From Gossypium raimondii (taxonomy: Eukaryota > Streptophyta > Magnoliopsida > Malvales > Malvaceae), in assembly GCF_025698545.1 (NCBI RefSeq), contig NC_068565.1, positions 4,030,001-4,094,000 on the forward strand: DNA of 64,000 bases, in the 5' to 3' direction. A program made the translations under genes and the position numbers. This document shows, one piece after another, positions 24,165-35,938 of the stretch; the first letter of the stretch is position 1, and every line of letters begins with the position of its first letter. Below the pieces are notes generated by a model that was not told where the DNA came from, made no database searches, and saw only the letters and a program-made list of their open reading frames with translations.

Positions 24165-24851
24165 TTACGCGGCTGCCTGAATTGGCCTATTAGATGTAAA
24201 CCCACGCCCCCTTCCACGATATCCCTTGCCACGACCACCTTGGGGAGGGGCTTCATAATTGTAGCCTCCATCTTCCATCCTATCAGCCTGTTGTCCATTG
24301 TATCCACCACGTCCACGGCCACGGCCACGGGAACCTCGTCCTCTTCCTCGATCGTAGCCACGATTGTGATTCCTGCCTCCATCCTCATACTCAGCATTCC
24401 CTCTACTCCTTGGCATTCTTCTACCATCTCGGTCATTATGAGATCCCGCTTTCACCTGATTAGCTGGTAATGGAGGTTGATACCCGGCAGATGACATATT
24501 CAGTTCTATTTTTGAAAGGGTTATGATAATGATGGACACATGCCTAGTGGTCTCCAATGGAACAAGTCCTTCTTCCGAAGGCTCCCACATATCAGTTATA
24601 TCCGTGGATCCAATTGATGTAATCTGATGAAGACCCACAATTCTTTTCTTAATTAACTCTACAATAGCTACAGCCTTGTTAATGGCTTTTCCCATTGCCT
24701 TAAACACTATTTGATTAGAGCCCTTTTCCTGAAGCAAAGTCAAAGCATGACTGATATAATTGCGCATACTGCCTTGACTGCTGATCCGAATCTCCTTCTC
24801 GTCAATGGGTGTCTCTGCTTTCGGCTTCTCCACTCTCTGGTAACGATCCAT
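24165..24851 (-). CDS. Alba-domain RNA/DNA-binding protein with RGG tail, 228 aa
   Basis: Alba proteins bind RNA and DNA; plant members with an RGG tail associate with mRNA. The N-terminal Alba domain (about residues 17-115) is complete: EIRISSQGSMRNYISHALTL, FKAMGKAINKAVAIVELIKK, then GLHQITSIGSTDITD and ETTRHVSIIIITLS. Residues about 150-220 form an Arg/Gly-rich tail ([15 protein letters not shown]), and the protein ends NRPIQAAA. This matches the longer Arabidopsis ALBA4-6 group. The frame is open and uninterrupted by introns. As I recall, the Arabidopsis relatives have introns, so this may be a retrocopy that kept or gained a promoter. A TATA-like run lies about 120 nt upstream. A broken second copy lies at 54650-56973. 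Confidence 0.8.
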   Translation of the reverse strand: MDRYQRVEKPKAETPIDEKEIRISSQGSMRNYISHALTLLQEKGSNQIVFKAMGKAINKAVAIVELIKKRIVGLHQITSIGSTDITDMWEPSEEGLVPLETTRHVSIIIITLSKIELNMSSAGYQPPLPANQVKAGSHNDRDGRRMPRSRGNAEYEDGGRNHNRGYDRGRGRGSRGRGRGRGGYNGQQADRMEDGGYNYEAPPQGGRGKGYRGRGRGFTSNRPIQAAA

Positions 24852-24968
24852 TTTTAATGCTTTGTTAATGGAGGATTAATTGGGAGGGTAAGCTACACCA
24901 AGACGGAGCCCTCTTCTACACCTTATTTCTCTTTCTTTTACGCCCTAAAGCCTTTGGCACGTTGGGTG

Positions 24969-24982
24969 TATAATATATATAC
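24969..24982 (-). promoter_or_regulatory. TATA-like run upstream of the Alba gene
   Basis: An AT run (read on the minus strand as TATATATATTATA) lies about 120 nt upstream of the ATG at 24851. The same run is kept upstream of the broken copy near 57090-57102, consistent with a shared ancestral promoter. Confidence 0.4.
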
Positions 24983-25194
24983 AGAAGTTAAGGCTTTAGT
25001 TTTAGATTTGTGATTGTGAATGGAATTCCGATTCCTGTTAGGAATGGAGTTCTTAGTGTTTTTATATAATTAGGACACACTTTTAGCCATTTAACTCAAA
25101 TGGTAATGTGGAACAATTTCATTAAATAATGGACTTCTCTTTGCTTCCTAGAGATTTTTTGTGGAATTAAAATTTTTTCTGGGTTGGAATTAAT

Positions 25195-25365
25195 TGTATA
25201 TTTTTATTTAGTAAAAATGTAATTTTATTATTTTAATAGTTTATATTTTTATAATTTTTAAAAGATTAAATTAAATTTTATTATTTCTAGAAGGTTAAAG
25301 TATAATTTTACCATTACTAATTTAAAATTTTATAAATTATAAATTACTTAAATTAAGATTTTACT
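25195..25365. repeat. AT-rich interior of a hAT-like MITE family (copy 2)
   Basis: It has the same word order as the copies at 12345-12525, 33928-34143 and 57238-57476, including TTATTATTTTAATAGTTTAT and TTTAAAATTTTATAAATT. The ends are not resolved. Confidence 0.45.
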
Positions 25366-25382
25366 TTGATGATACATGAACT

Positions 25383-25480
25383 TTGTCTATATGCACAAGA
25401 AGGCAACAATTATCATTTTCCTCACAATTTTATTTTCATTTTCTCTCATGTCCTCGGGCTTCATGTTTTCTCTTATTTCA
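25383..25480 (-). pseudogene. LRK10-like kinase fragment, C-lobe piece
   Basis: About 95 bp match the part of the kinase exon that encodes [16 protein letters not shown] in the complete genes (compare 31840-31930 and 58110-58200). The match ends abruptly near 25480 where repeat sequence starts. This is a stub of a receptor kinase gene cut off by an insertion or deletion. Confidence 0.65.
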
Positions 25481-27296
25481 TATCACATTTAAAACTACAA
25501 TTTTCTATACAACCATTCGTTTAACCAAAATATTCTTTATCAAAATGCATATTAAACCTTATTTAAGTCTAGATCGTTCTATACTAATTCATATGCCTCA
25601 TATACATTCTAATCAAAATTAAACATTATAATCTTTTAACTAAGCAACATGTCATACCACATTTTATATCTATTTTGCATTCACACATCATTATATACTT
25701 TCACACATATAAATTCAATCTAAACCAAATTTCAACTATCAACTTCATATTTATATACAAGCATATAAACATATTCAATATCAAAATGACTCAACCTAGG
25801 TACATGCCTTCCTTAACACAAAATAAGACTAATACAAATTTTATTGAGTCCAGGATTGATGATTGGATGCTGAGCCAATATTTAAGATTACAAACAAAAC
25901 CTAACCTACACACACAAAAAAAAAAAAAAACCAACACCGAGTGATAAACTCAGTAGTATTTCTATAATTCAAGATAATAATAAGCTTATATAAATGCTTA
26001 CACCTAATTCAAATTTAGTTCACATACAATTTTATACCAAATTCTTCCTTTGTCTCATTTCTTATATTTGTCATACCATTTCACATCGTATTCCACATCT
26101 ATACACATAATTTATTTTAATTCCTAACATCATTGTAACATATGCTTGATCACTTACATACAAAAATTATAAATATAAACATCCAAATCCACTCCATTTA
26201 CTTTAGTAGTTTTCGAGTTTATTAGCTTAATTATTAGATTGACCCTAAGTGTTCATTTTCAACTTATTTCGCATATGTTCGTGTTTCATTTTTCCCTTCA
26301 ATTACCATTTGACCAATTTGCATGCTTTTAACTGATTTGTATTCTAATCTGGCATCTCAGTGCATCATCGGATAAATCGAAGAAAATGTACTAGCACATG
26401 TAGTGCATCATTGGATAAACCGAAGCGATTTACTGGCACACACAGTGCATTATCGGATATACCAAAGAGATAACCTATACATTTAATAAGTAACCGATCT
26501 ACAATTCCATTATAAGTTCATTCCACATTCTATCAATCTCAATTTCATCATCAATTTACTATTTCAATATTATATATAACAAATCTCAACTCAATTTTGT
26601 ACTTTCATTGAATTACACAATTTTCATTTCTATTCAATTTAATCTTATATCTTAATAATCAAATATATTCGTACCAATTCAATTTCAACTAACAAATCTC
26701 AGCTTACCTCTTTATTACCATGTGAATAATAAAATGTGCACTAATTAAATTGATTTGAATTATAAAAATACAAATCGGAAACTTCGAATTATTCATCGAC
26801 GACTTTTAACTTTTATTTTCCCTCTCGAGAAATACGGGCCAAAGTTAGTAATTTGTTGCCAAAATTCCAAAACCCTTGAGGCCGTTCTCTCTTCTCTCTT
26901 CTTCTCTTGTGAATTTCGGTGTTAAGGATGAGAAACAATGTTCTCTTTCCTTCCACCAAGTTAAGCTTTTATTTTACAATTTATTATTTCCTTTCCTTTT
27001 AAAATTTTCATTTAATCATCCTACCGGCCACTATATATATTAAGATGGTATAATTGCCATTTTAATCTTTGGTCCACGTTTCTAATTAAAATCTATAATA
27101 ATTAGACTTTTCCATTTCAACAATTTAGTATTTGTATCTTAATTCATCACTGTTTCGATAAAATTATTTATCCAAAATTCAATTCCTCTATAATATAATT
27201 TCCTAAATATTTAATAAAAATATTTACATTTTCAGTTTATGGAAACGAGATATCGAAACCGTAATTTTTGACATCATTGTCTTTCGGGTCATTACA
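25481..27296. mobile_element. Probable Gypsy-type LTR fragment (fossil)
   Basis: This AT-rich, gene-free block ends in AAACGAGATATCGAAACCG followed by ...GGGTCATTACA at 27296. I know this type of ending from 3' ends of Gypsy-type LTRs in Malvaceae. It contains a 42-bp tandem repeat. No coding part is present and the left boundary is only approximate. It sits between receptor kinase fragments inside copy A of the duplicated region. Confidence 0.4.
26359..26484. repeat. 42-bp minisatellite, three units
   Basis: Units start at 26359, 26402 and 26444 and share AGTGCATCATCGGATAAA, then a CCGAAG-type word, then a variable end. The spacing is 43 and 42 bp. It lies inside the probable LTR fragment. 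Confidence 0.75.
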
Positions 27297-28424
27297 GGCT
27301 TAATTGATTTTTTTTAAAATTGTTACTAAGGTCTTTTTGACCCTTTAGCCTCGTTAGTTTCAAAAATTTCTAATTTACATCTAATAAAAGAGTAGGATCA
27401 AATTGAATATATGTATAAATGTTAATGGCTAAATTTTTTTATCATACCTTATATATAAACACCAAAACAGACATTTAACGGTACAATTTTAAAGGAAGTG
27501 TTGTTTTGCTCATTCATCTAACTTATAGAAACTAATTTACCTATTTTTCAATAAAACAACTAAAATATCATTCGTATTAGAGATTTTGTTGCACTTTCAC
27601 TTATTTTAGCCTTATGTAATATGGACATAGCAAATAATAATATTAAATATCAGCGAAATCCTTAATAAAAAAACCCTCATTTGCTATGTCATATCACACA
27701 TTTGGCACCTCAAGTATCTTGTTCCACACGCCCTATAGCACCCAATGACCTCGAATACACATAAATTGAATCATTCTCAACCCTAAATAGGCATCCGTAC
27801 CTCTCATAAGCTGAACTAGCAGCTAAAGGAGAGTGGAAACAAACAAGCTGAGTGCATATGTGCAAGCCCCATTTACTGTGTGAAAGAAATTTTTTGCATT
27901 AACACTCAATCGAATTCTTGAAGAGATAATAGTCCATATAACATGATCAAATTATTAAAATTTAGTACTTATTGAACCTTCAAATCCACTCCCTTCAAAT
28001 AACTCGATAACAACCCTTTAAATAGAACACAAAGAAAATGATTTCAAACTATTAGCTTCCAAAATTTTATTGTGGATATATAAGATTTCATGTTAATCTC
28101 TTGCACATATAATTTTTTTTTTAAGAATTATGTATAAAAGAATTTTAAGAACAAAGATTAAATAAAACTAAATATGATTGTCTCTGCAATAGCTTTATAA
28201 ATGAGAATTTGAATCTCAATCGACTTGAAAGATACTAAAGAAAAATGCATAAAATAACAATAACGGGTTTAAGAACAAAAAAATGAATTTGATGAGCACT
28301 TAAATAAGACATAAATTATATATTTATTTTCAGTACTCTTTAAAGTCATTTTAAGGCTGCAAATAAAAGCAAATTCTCCGTCTAAACATTGCATAATTTG
28401 AAATACATAATATTAATTCAATAA
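27297..28424. other. Intergenic, 3' flank of kinase pseudogene
   Basis: The segment 28000-28190 is homologous to 57570-57740 (shared AAATAGAACACAAAGAAAATG and TTATGTATAAAA words), which lies in the same place relative to the other kinase gene. The remainder is AT-rich with no supported gene. Confidence 0.5.
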
Positions 28425-29165
28425 TCATTCATCATTACTGGACATGTCCAAAGAAAATAGAAAAGACTTGGGAGGTATTTCAAGGAGCTTTTCTTGACTT
28501 TCAAGCATCTTCAAAACTTTGGTCATTGTAGGATGATGTATGGGCTTCGTCTGTATGCACCAAAATGCAACGACTATCATTTTCCTCACAATTTTGTAAA
28601 CGATTATCATTTTTCTTACAATTTTATTTACATTTTCTGTCATGTTTTAAAGCTCTATGTTCTTTCCTAATTCAAATTGATGATAAATCCATGAAAGAAA
28701 ATAAATTTGACTTGAATTGTCAGCAAAAGCATTCAGATTTTTCCTCCTTCCCACAATTTCCATTAACATCATTCCAAAGTTATAAACATCAGCTTTATAT
28801 GTGATACCACCAAGATTTTTATAAAACAATTCAGGAGCCATATATCCTAGTGTACCTCATGCTGCTGTGAGAGAAATAATGCTATCATCCACTGAATACA
28901 ACTTTGCAAGGCCAAAATCTGAAAGTTTTGGATTAAAGTTTCCATCTAATAGAATGTTATGTGGCTTGATGTCAAAATATAAAATCTTCATAGCACCATT
29001 ATGTAAATATTCAATACTTCAACCCACTCCAATTGCTATCTCAAACATCTTTTGCCAACTCAAGCTTGTTTTGTCTAAAGAGCCATTTGTCACGAAATCA
29101 TAGACAAGAGCTTGTTTTCTTCCCTCCACGCAAAATCCAAAAAGTTCCACTACATTCACATGATA
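28425..29165 (-). pseudogene. LRK10-like receptor kinase pseudogene, kinase C-terminal part
   Basis: The minus strand encodes kinase sequence close to the complete gene at 31702-35545. It runs from a RNFVNVVEL-FGFCVEG-like segment near 29160, through NILLD and DFGLAK-type sequence near 28900-28980 and [12 protein letters not shown] near 28830, to SFLFSLDMSSNDE at 28430. The frame breaks in several places. One is within the segment around 28650-28690, and a short duplicated piece repeats the IVRKMI words near 28570-28620. The N-lobe with the glycine loop and lysine, the transmembrane segment and the extracellular exon are missing. It is dead and most similar to its right-hand neighbour. Confidence 0.8.
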
Positions 29166-30270
29166 GATTTGACTGTAAACCGAGATTTTGACAAATAATA
29201 CTAACAGAAGAATCTAAATCTTTGACAGCTTTTAGTACACCCAATGAACATTATCAATGGAGAGTAATGCCATTTGGTATTACTCTCGTGCAAACTCTAG
29301 TGTCACTGTCATGGTTGAGGGTTCTCTTGTGCAACCCATGACACTAGTATCTTCATAAATAAAACTTCCATGCCTAAAATGTGCCTCATCTCTCTTTCTT
29401 AAAATATTGACACCTTAAAATTTTTTTAAATTATTTTATTATATATATATATAGCATATTTATCTATTTAGTAGAGTATGTGTATTATTATTTATACTAT
29501 AAATAAAATGACTGATTGAATAGGTATCACGACTCAACTTGACACTCATCTAACTGTGAAATTATTAAAATATTATTATTTTAAAAGTTATTAATATTAT
29601 AATGATTATATTTTTATCTATTCATACTTTTATGTATACTTCAAATAAAATAACTACATAACATTATTTGGGAATTGAATACAAGACCAACAAATTCATA
29701 TAAAAATATCATTGCCATTCCATAAATAATCGTTCGTTATTATATTTTTATAAATATATATTTTAATATAAAATATTTTCGTTGACTCATGAATGAAGTG
29801 AGTCAGATAAAATCTAGTTTTAAATATAAAAATATTTTGGGATACATAAAAAAAATTCTTTTATAAAGATTGAAAAATAAGTGAAACCAAGTCTTTCTTT
29901 CTCATCAAAAACAAAAAAAGTGACAGTCAATTAATTAAAACCAAACCATTGAGCACAAAGCCAGTCACTGGCCGACCATAAGATAAACAATTGATAGCTT
30001 AAATCAATTCAGTAAGCAGCAGGCAGCTAGCTTTGTTTATCTTTATTTTATTGTGCTGTTGCCTACCTATTGTCATTACCTGGCTGAATCAATCAACTAA
30101 AGCTACGCTGTATCTCCAAAAACAGTTTAAAGGCCCCCTTTAGTTTCAAAAGAAGCCGTGTGAGACGTTTTCGATACATTTTTTAATCAAAATTTGTCGT
30201 TAATCTCTAAATTATGCATACGTTACTTGTTTCAACTTTTGTATTCTAATTTAGTTGTTTTTAGTTTCTA
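29166..30270. other. Intergenic, eroded receptor kinase 5' flank
   Basis: The segment 29940-30150 resembles 5' flanks of other receptor kinase units. It shares AGCAGGCAGCTAG-like and TTTGTTTATCT words with 51910-51960 and CAGTCACTGGCCGACC-like words with 38560. This suggests the unit at 28425 once extended here and lost its extracellular exon. Nothing else was recognised. Confidence 0.45.
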
Positions 30271-30274
30271 TACT

Positions 30275-30560
30275 TTTCAGGTCCTCTTCATATCACGAAT
30301 CCTAATTTAGCAGAGTTTCTTGCTGTCGCAGCTGCTCTTGATATTTTTGCTAAAGCTGATTGGAATGTCATTAATTGGATTGTTAATTGTGACATGCGAC
30401 AATGGACTTTATGAATGATTTGTGGGGGATTGGTAGCTAAGATTACTGGGGTTGTAAATGTCAGCTTTGCTGAAGTTTACAGGGAACCACAAGGAATGGT
30501 AGATGCTATGGTTACAGCAGGAACCGACAGATCTGAATTATTTCCAGCATGGTGGTAGCA
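30275..30560 (+). mobile_element. LINE fragment, RNase H end
   Basis: The plus strand encodes pieces of the RNase H domain that ends plant L1-type LINEs: AEFLAVAAALDIFAKADWN near 30310, then FAEVYREPQGMVDAMVTAG near 30465 and DRSELFPAWW just before a stop near 30558. The match to the usual MADALAKAGVDR-ELFVAWW ending is clear. Frame breaks separate the pieces. The rest of the LINE upstream is absent. Confidence 0.65.
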
Positions 30561-31701
30561 TCAGTTCTGGTTTTTTGTTATTTTGTTTTTACTTTCTGGG
30601 AATAAGTTTCCATTCCCTTAATCTATAACCTTTTTATCAAATATCAATTAATATACTTGATACAAGTCCTTTGTCATTCCACTGTATATGATTCAATCTA
30701 CGCAAATATAAACATTTATCATAAACATTCAATTGCATTAGGGTTACTAGAATAATCCTTGGTTACGTAAGCTAAGAGTCAAAAACTCTCGTCAACCAAG
30801 TTAGAATACTTGGGTTGTTATGGAAGGGACCATGGAAATTACATGGATTATGGAGCTTAATTCATCAGTTGACTTTAGCAATGGGTGATGTGGGCTTCGA
30901 AAGAACAATTTCCTTTGCTGCTTCGTGGTGATTTCATGGTCATTCATTGATTCTTGTCGTGTGTTTGGTTCGATTTTGTCATACGTTAGTGTTTCTTTGG
31001 ATTATTATGTTGTAATGTTCTGTATTGTGGCCTGCTGCTACTCTGTATTCGACTCTACTTTTATTAATCAAACTAGAATTAACCTCTCCCAAGAGTGTTT
31101 AGTTTTTTTAATATTTTAAGTAATTAATAATAAATAGTTTTAAATTAAATTTTACAAAATAAAATTAAAATTAAAATAATGATAATTATTTTTTATCTTT
31201 TATATATTACAAATTTACATATTATATATGAATTTTAAAAATATATTTAAATACTATAAAATTTAAAACAAAGGAAAAAAGAGACCTTTTCTACCCACTT
31301 GTGGGGATTCTTTTATTGCAAGGTGTATAGTTTCCAATTCATATATTGGATTAATTATATATTTGTTTGGGTTAAAGTAAAATTTAAAAGTTAATTCCTG
31401 CTGTAGTTTTATTTTTAATAATTTAATTCATTTATATTTCAAATTTAAAATTTTAATCTAATTATTACCGTCGTAAATTTTTTAAAATTAATTGTTATAA
31501 CATTTTGAAATTTTTTAAAAATCCCTTAATAACCTTGTAAAAAAATGACATTGAAAATATTAATATAAATTAAAAACTCATTTTAAATATTAATATAAAT
31601 ATTATATATTTATTTTAGTGCTCTTAAAGTTATTTTAAGGTTGCAAATGAAAGCAAATTCTCCTTCTAAACATTGCATAACTTGCATTACATAATATTAA
31701 T
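30561..31701. other. Intergenic, LINE 3' tail and kinase 3' flank
   Basis: The left part may be LINE 3' untranslated sequence. From about 31600 the sequence is the 3' flank of the complete receptor kinase gene and matches 28320-28420 closely. No gene is visible between. Confidence 0.45.
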
Positions 31702-34700
31702 TCAATAATCATTATCATTACTAGACATGTCCACAGAAAATAGAAAAGACTTGGGAGGTATTTCAAAGAGCTCTTCTTCACTTTCAAGCATCTTCAAAAC
31801 TTTGGTCATTGTAGGACGATGTATGGGCTTCGTCTGTATGCACCAAAATGCAACGATTATCATTTTCCTCACAATTTTATTTACATTTTCTGTCATGCTT
31901 TCAAGCTCTATATTCTCTCCTAATTCAAATTGATGATAAATCCATGAAGGAAAATAAATTTGACTTGAATTGTCAGCAAAAGCATTCAGATTTTTCCTCC
32001 TTCCCACAATTTCCATTAACATCATTCCAAAGCTATAAACATCAGCTTTATACGAGATACCTCCAAGATTTTTATAAAACAATTCAGGAGCCATATATCC
32101 TAGTGTACCTCGTGCTGCTGTGAGAGAAATAATGCTATCATCCACTGAATGCAACTTTGCAAGGCCAAAATCTGAAAGTTTAGGATTAAAGTTTCCATCT
32201 AATAGAATGTTATGTGGCTTGATGTCAAAATGTAAAATCTTCATAGCACAACCGTTATGTAAATATTCAATACCTCGACCAACTCCAACTGCTATCTCAA
32301 ACATCTTCTGCCAACTCAAGCTGCTATTTGTTGAAAATATAAATTTGTCTAAAGACCCATTTGTCATGAAATCATAGACAAGAGCTTGTTTTTTCCCCTC
32401 CACACAAAATCCAACAAGTTCAACCACATTCACATGATGAATTCTTCCGATAGTTGCAACTTCATTGATAAAATCTTGGCCATTACCTTTCGATTCCTTT
32501 AGCAATTTTACCGCAACAAAATTACCGCTTCGAAGTTTGCCTTTAAACACAGTACCATAACCTCCCTCACCTAATTTATCCTTGAAATCTCCTGTTATTT
32601 TCTTTAATTCAGCATATGAATATCGTATAGGCATAAAATTTATTTGACTTTGAAGAAAGTTCTCAATCGCATCATCTACCGACAAATGTCTTCTTCTTAA
32701 TTTGTATATAACAAGAGCAATCAAGCAACATATCCCCAAAAATGTCCTTATCAGAAACATCCCTGTTTTTCAAGAAAAAAAAAAATCAAGCAACACCATA
32801 ATTCTATACGTAGTTTTTACTGTTCATACCATAAAGGTTTTGTGCTTTTCAATTTGTTTCATTTTATATCTATTTTTACTTTTAAACTTTTTCTTTATAT
32901 AAAAGTGAGACAAATATAAACGTGATGGAGACTAATTAAGCAATTCATTAGTATCATAGAAGTACAGAACTGCGTACCTGTTATTGCAAGGAAAGGAATT
33001 CGGAAGACTGTTAAAAGACATACAAGAAAAATGTGTTACATGAATGTCTGGTAGGAAAGTAAAGGCAAATCCATTAATAAAAAAATATATGTATTAGTTA
33101 GAAGGAATAATGTCAATAACCATGTGATCTGTTTGTATAGTGTTAAACTATTAATCTTAATTATGAAAGACTAACCTTGGTTATTTGAACTAATATTCAG
33201 CATGTTACAAAAGGTGCCAATAAGGATGGGGATAAGGCAGTTTTGTCTACATTAGTTTTAGACCTCCATAGCTTTTCCTAATTTGGTTTCAAAACTGTTC
33301 CCCAACTTAACCATATTCATATAATGAGATTTGATTTTTTTTTTCATTGTTTTAGTTTTTTGAGATATTTTCAAAATTGGTCTCTCAAATTTTATCAGAC
33401 TTTTAATTTAACCCTATCTTATTTTAATTTTTTTAATTTAGTGGAACGTTTGTCTTTTTAATTTGCAGAATAGGCCCCTCAACTTTTTTCAGGCTTAATT
33501 TGTTTTATAAGGAATTATTATTCCAATTTGTTATAATTATTAGTATAAAAAATTACTTATAAATATTTTTTAAAATATACATCTATTTATTTTTAATTGA
33601 AATGATTATTAATCTTATAATTGCTATAAAAATGTACTTACACTAATTTTTACAATAATTCTAAGCCTGGACCGACTTAAAAAATAGGCCTAAAATTTTG
33701 CTCATGCCCAGTCCAGATAAGAATGCTAAAACCTAATCCTGACTTGTATTACAAATTTTAATATTATTTTTATATAAAAATATATTTAAAAATATAATAA
33801 AAATAACTACACTAAAAATATTAAAATAAATATTTCCCAACAAATTGAACAAATTAACAATAAAATAAAAGTTATACAATATCCAAATAATAATAACAAT
33901 AACATAGTAGCAATATAATAGTGAAATTAGAGACGAATTTAGGGGGGTTGGCAAGGGCCCAACCCCCCTAAAATGTAAAATTGCTATTTAGGCCCAAAAG
34001 TTTTAAAATAGTAAATGTAAAATTACACTTTGCCCCCTAAAATTATAAAAGTTCGATTTAACCCTTTAAAAATTATAAAGATATAGACTACAAAAAATTA
34101 AAATTTCATTCGACCTCCTTAATTTGTTCTGGCTTCACCCCTGAGTGAAATGACAGTAAAATAGAGACAAAACAGCAAAAACAGCAGCATTTTTTCTTCT
34201 GCAAATTTAGGAACAGCAGCAATTTATCTTTCGCAAATTTGGGTTGAGCCAAAAAAATTTACCCAAAGTATGACCCGTTGAGAAAATGTATCTTATTTTT
34301 TTTATTCATACCTATTTTTTTAAGCTTATATTTTTGTACAAATTCTCTCACTTTTTGGACGAATTTTCAGGATGGGTCAGATGACCCGATGCATGGTAAG
34401 TGTACATACAACTAGAAATAGGAATGTACAGGAAGACCAAAAAATTTAAACAAATTTCTGAGGATCTCTTTTTGCTGTTTAACCGGCTGTCCTTATATGT
34501 ACAAAGTATTAAATTTTGTCTTATTATTAATATTTTAAGTGTGGTTTTGAATTTTATAGCCTATTTTAATCTAAGGTTTTTATTCTGGAACGGGATATTA
34601 AAATGTTTAAAAAAAAATTCAATTCTATAAGAAGTTATTATAACGAATTCTCACTGAATTTAGCGAAATCTTAAAGCAATAATACATACCAATTATGGGT

Positions 34701-35545
34701 TTGTATAGAATCCAGTACGGGTTGCTTAGTATATCTAGCGCCAACAGCCGTAAGAACGATAGCGGTCTGGAATATGGAACGTAACACATAATTAAAGAAA
34801 TGGTTAATCAGTCCTTAAAAATTAAAACCATAAAAATAAAGTATAGAAATCCTCACAAGTTAACAACGTAGCTCCAATCAAGTATGACATTATTGGGAAG
34901 CCGAAGGTCCCATTTAATTCGGGTGCCCATCATCAGCTTTTTGTAAATATCAAAAGTGGAAAGTCCACTGATATTATGAAGACTGATCAGAACCCTGGCT
35001 TCAACAGTGCATGAAGGATTGAAATCAGACGGTGGAGTTCCTCCATCCACAAAATAATAGAAATTATTATTAGTTTGTGGAGAGGAAGAACAACGAGAAG
35101 CATTGATGTAATTAACACCATGCCAAGACTTGTTCATCTTCATACTGCAATTCACCACATATATATTGCTATACTCATTATAGCTATATTCATAAACAGC
35201 AATAGCATTAGGTAAAGGAAAGGAACTGAGAGGAATAGAGCAGTTATGGTTGGCCACATTCACATCTAGCAGATGAATAGTTTTGTTAACATAAGAGATG
35301 TTTTGGACATAGAAATCCCCATCTTCCGTAGGGAAGATGGTGCGGTTGTTGTTGCAAACCAGCTCAAACCACATAAAACCACGGCCTTGAGGCTGGGATT
35401 TTAATCGAAAAGGGTAACTGACGCTAAGGTTTCCACACGAAGTAACTCCACAATGCTTATTTATGCTTCGAGCGGTGGAAGCATGAGGAAAGAGATATAA
35501 AGCTAGTGCCAAAAGGCAAATTAATGCAAGTTTTGGTCTTACCAT
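31702..35545 (-). CDS. LRK10-like receptor kinase (GUB_WAK extracellular domain), 618 aa
   Basis: This is a membrane receptor-like kinase of the LRK10L/rust-kinase family, which is linked to pathogen response. Exons on the minus strand are 35545-34857, 34766-34690, 33007-32978 (30 nt) and 32762-31702; all phases agree. Residues 1-25 are a signal peptide. Residues about 30-135 form the cysteine-rich GUB_WAK domain ([17 protein letters not shown]), with many N-glycosylation sites. The membrane segment is [13 protein letters not shown], followed by KLRRR. The kinase has a glycine loop GEGGYG (about 330-335), Lys351, Glu366, HFDIKPHN (443 on), DFG (463-465) and APE (490-492). The HFD in place of HRD makes it a non-RD kinase, as is usual for this family. 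Intron 2 carries a hAT MITE (33928-34143). The gene looks intact. Confidence 0.85.
33928..34143. mobile_element. hAT-type MITE, 216 bp, in receptor kinase intron 2
   Basis: It is flanked by a perfect 8-bp target duplication AGTGAAAT (33920-33927 and 34144-34151). The right end reads outward as CAGGGGTGAAGCCAG, very close to the widespread plant hAT terminus. The left end TAGAGACGAATTTAG matches it apart from transition-type differences. It has no coding content. Confidence 0.75.
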
Positions 35546-35938
35546 CCTAAAAGTTTCAGGGGAAGAGAGAGGAGATTTTAGTTTAATTTAATACAGGCTA
35601 ACCAGTCTCTTAACTGTTTCTGCAATTTTTCACTCTCCAAAACCATGTCTTTCTTTCTCAAATTTAAAGAAAAAAAAAAGGGAGTAGATAACTAATTGCA
35701 AACCATACGATAATACGAAAGCCAATCATAATTTTTCCACACCATCAATTCCGGTGAGGAAAAGAAAAGCGGGACCCAAGAATTGATGGCGAAAATGATA
35801 AGAGAAAAGGACATCTTTATAATTCACCCCTTGATATTTTCCTTAATATCGGGAGAGGAAAAGAAAGAACTTTGAAATTTCAAAGTTCCTTAGATAAATA
35901 GATTTTGAAATTTCCTTAGATAGACACCATTGTATTAA
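35546..35938. other. 5' flank of the receptor kinase gene
   Basis: This is promoter and 5' UTR space of the 31702-35545 gene on the minus strand. The first 100 bp match the flanks of the other units near 38360 and 52360 (GAGGCAGAGAAA/GGAGATT words). No defended core promoter motif. Confidence 0.4.

Larger units (their letters stand above)
23237..25170. repeat. Segmental duplication, copy A (pairs with 53146-57570)
   Basis: Long collinear identity with copy B begins at the shared GATAATATAATTTATAATTG. It runs through ATTTTACCATTTGTATCC and CTTGAATCATCTCAAATTG, then the Alba gene and its promoter. Copy A lacks the GC-rich MITE, the plastid insertion and the small MITE seen in copy B. Both copies lie in the same orientation, each followed on the right by receptor kinase sequence, so the unit was Alba plus LRK10-like kinase. 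Confidence 0.85.

Noticed and set aside
24123-24470. A Ser/Thr/Ile-rich protein on the plus strand opposite the Alba gene
   Set aside because: It is the antisense reading of the Arg/Gly-rich tail and has no start context or family match. The same artefact appears opposite copy B at 56277-56603.
29250-29360. A short inverted repeat around GTAATGCCATTTGGTATTAC as an element end
   Set aside because: The palindrome is too short and isolated, and no partner or target duplication was found.
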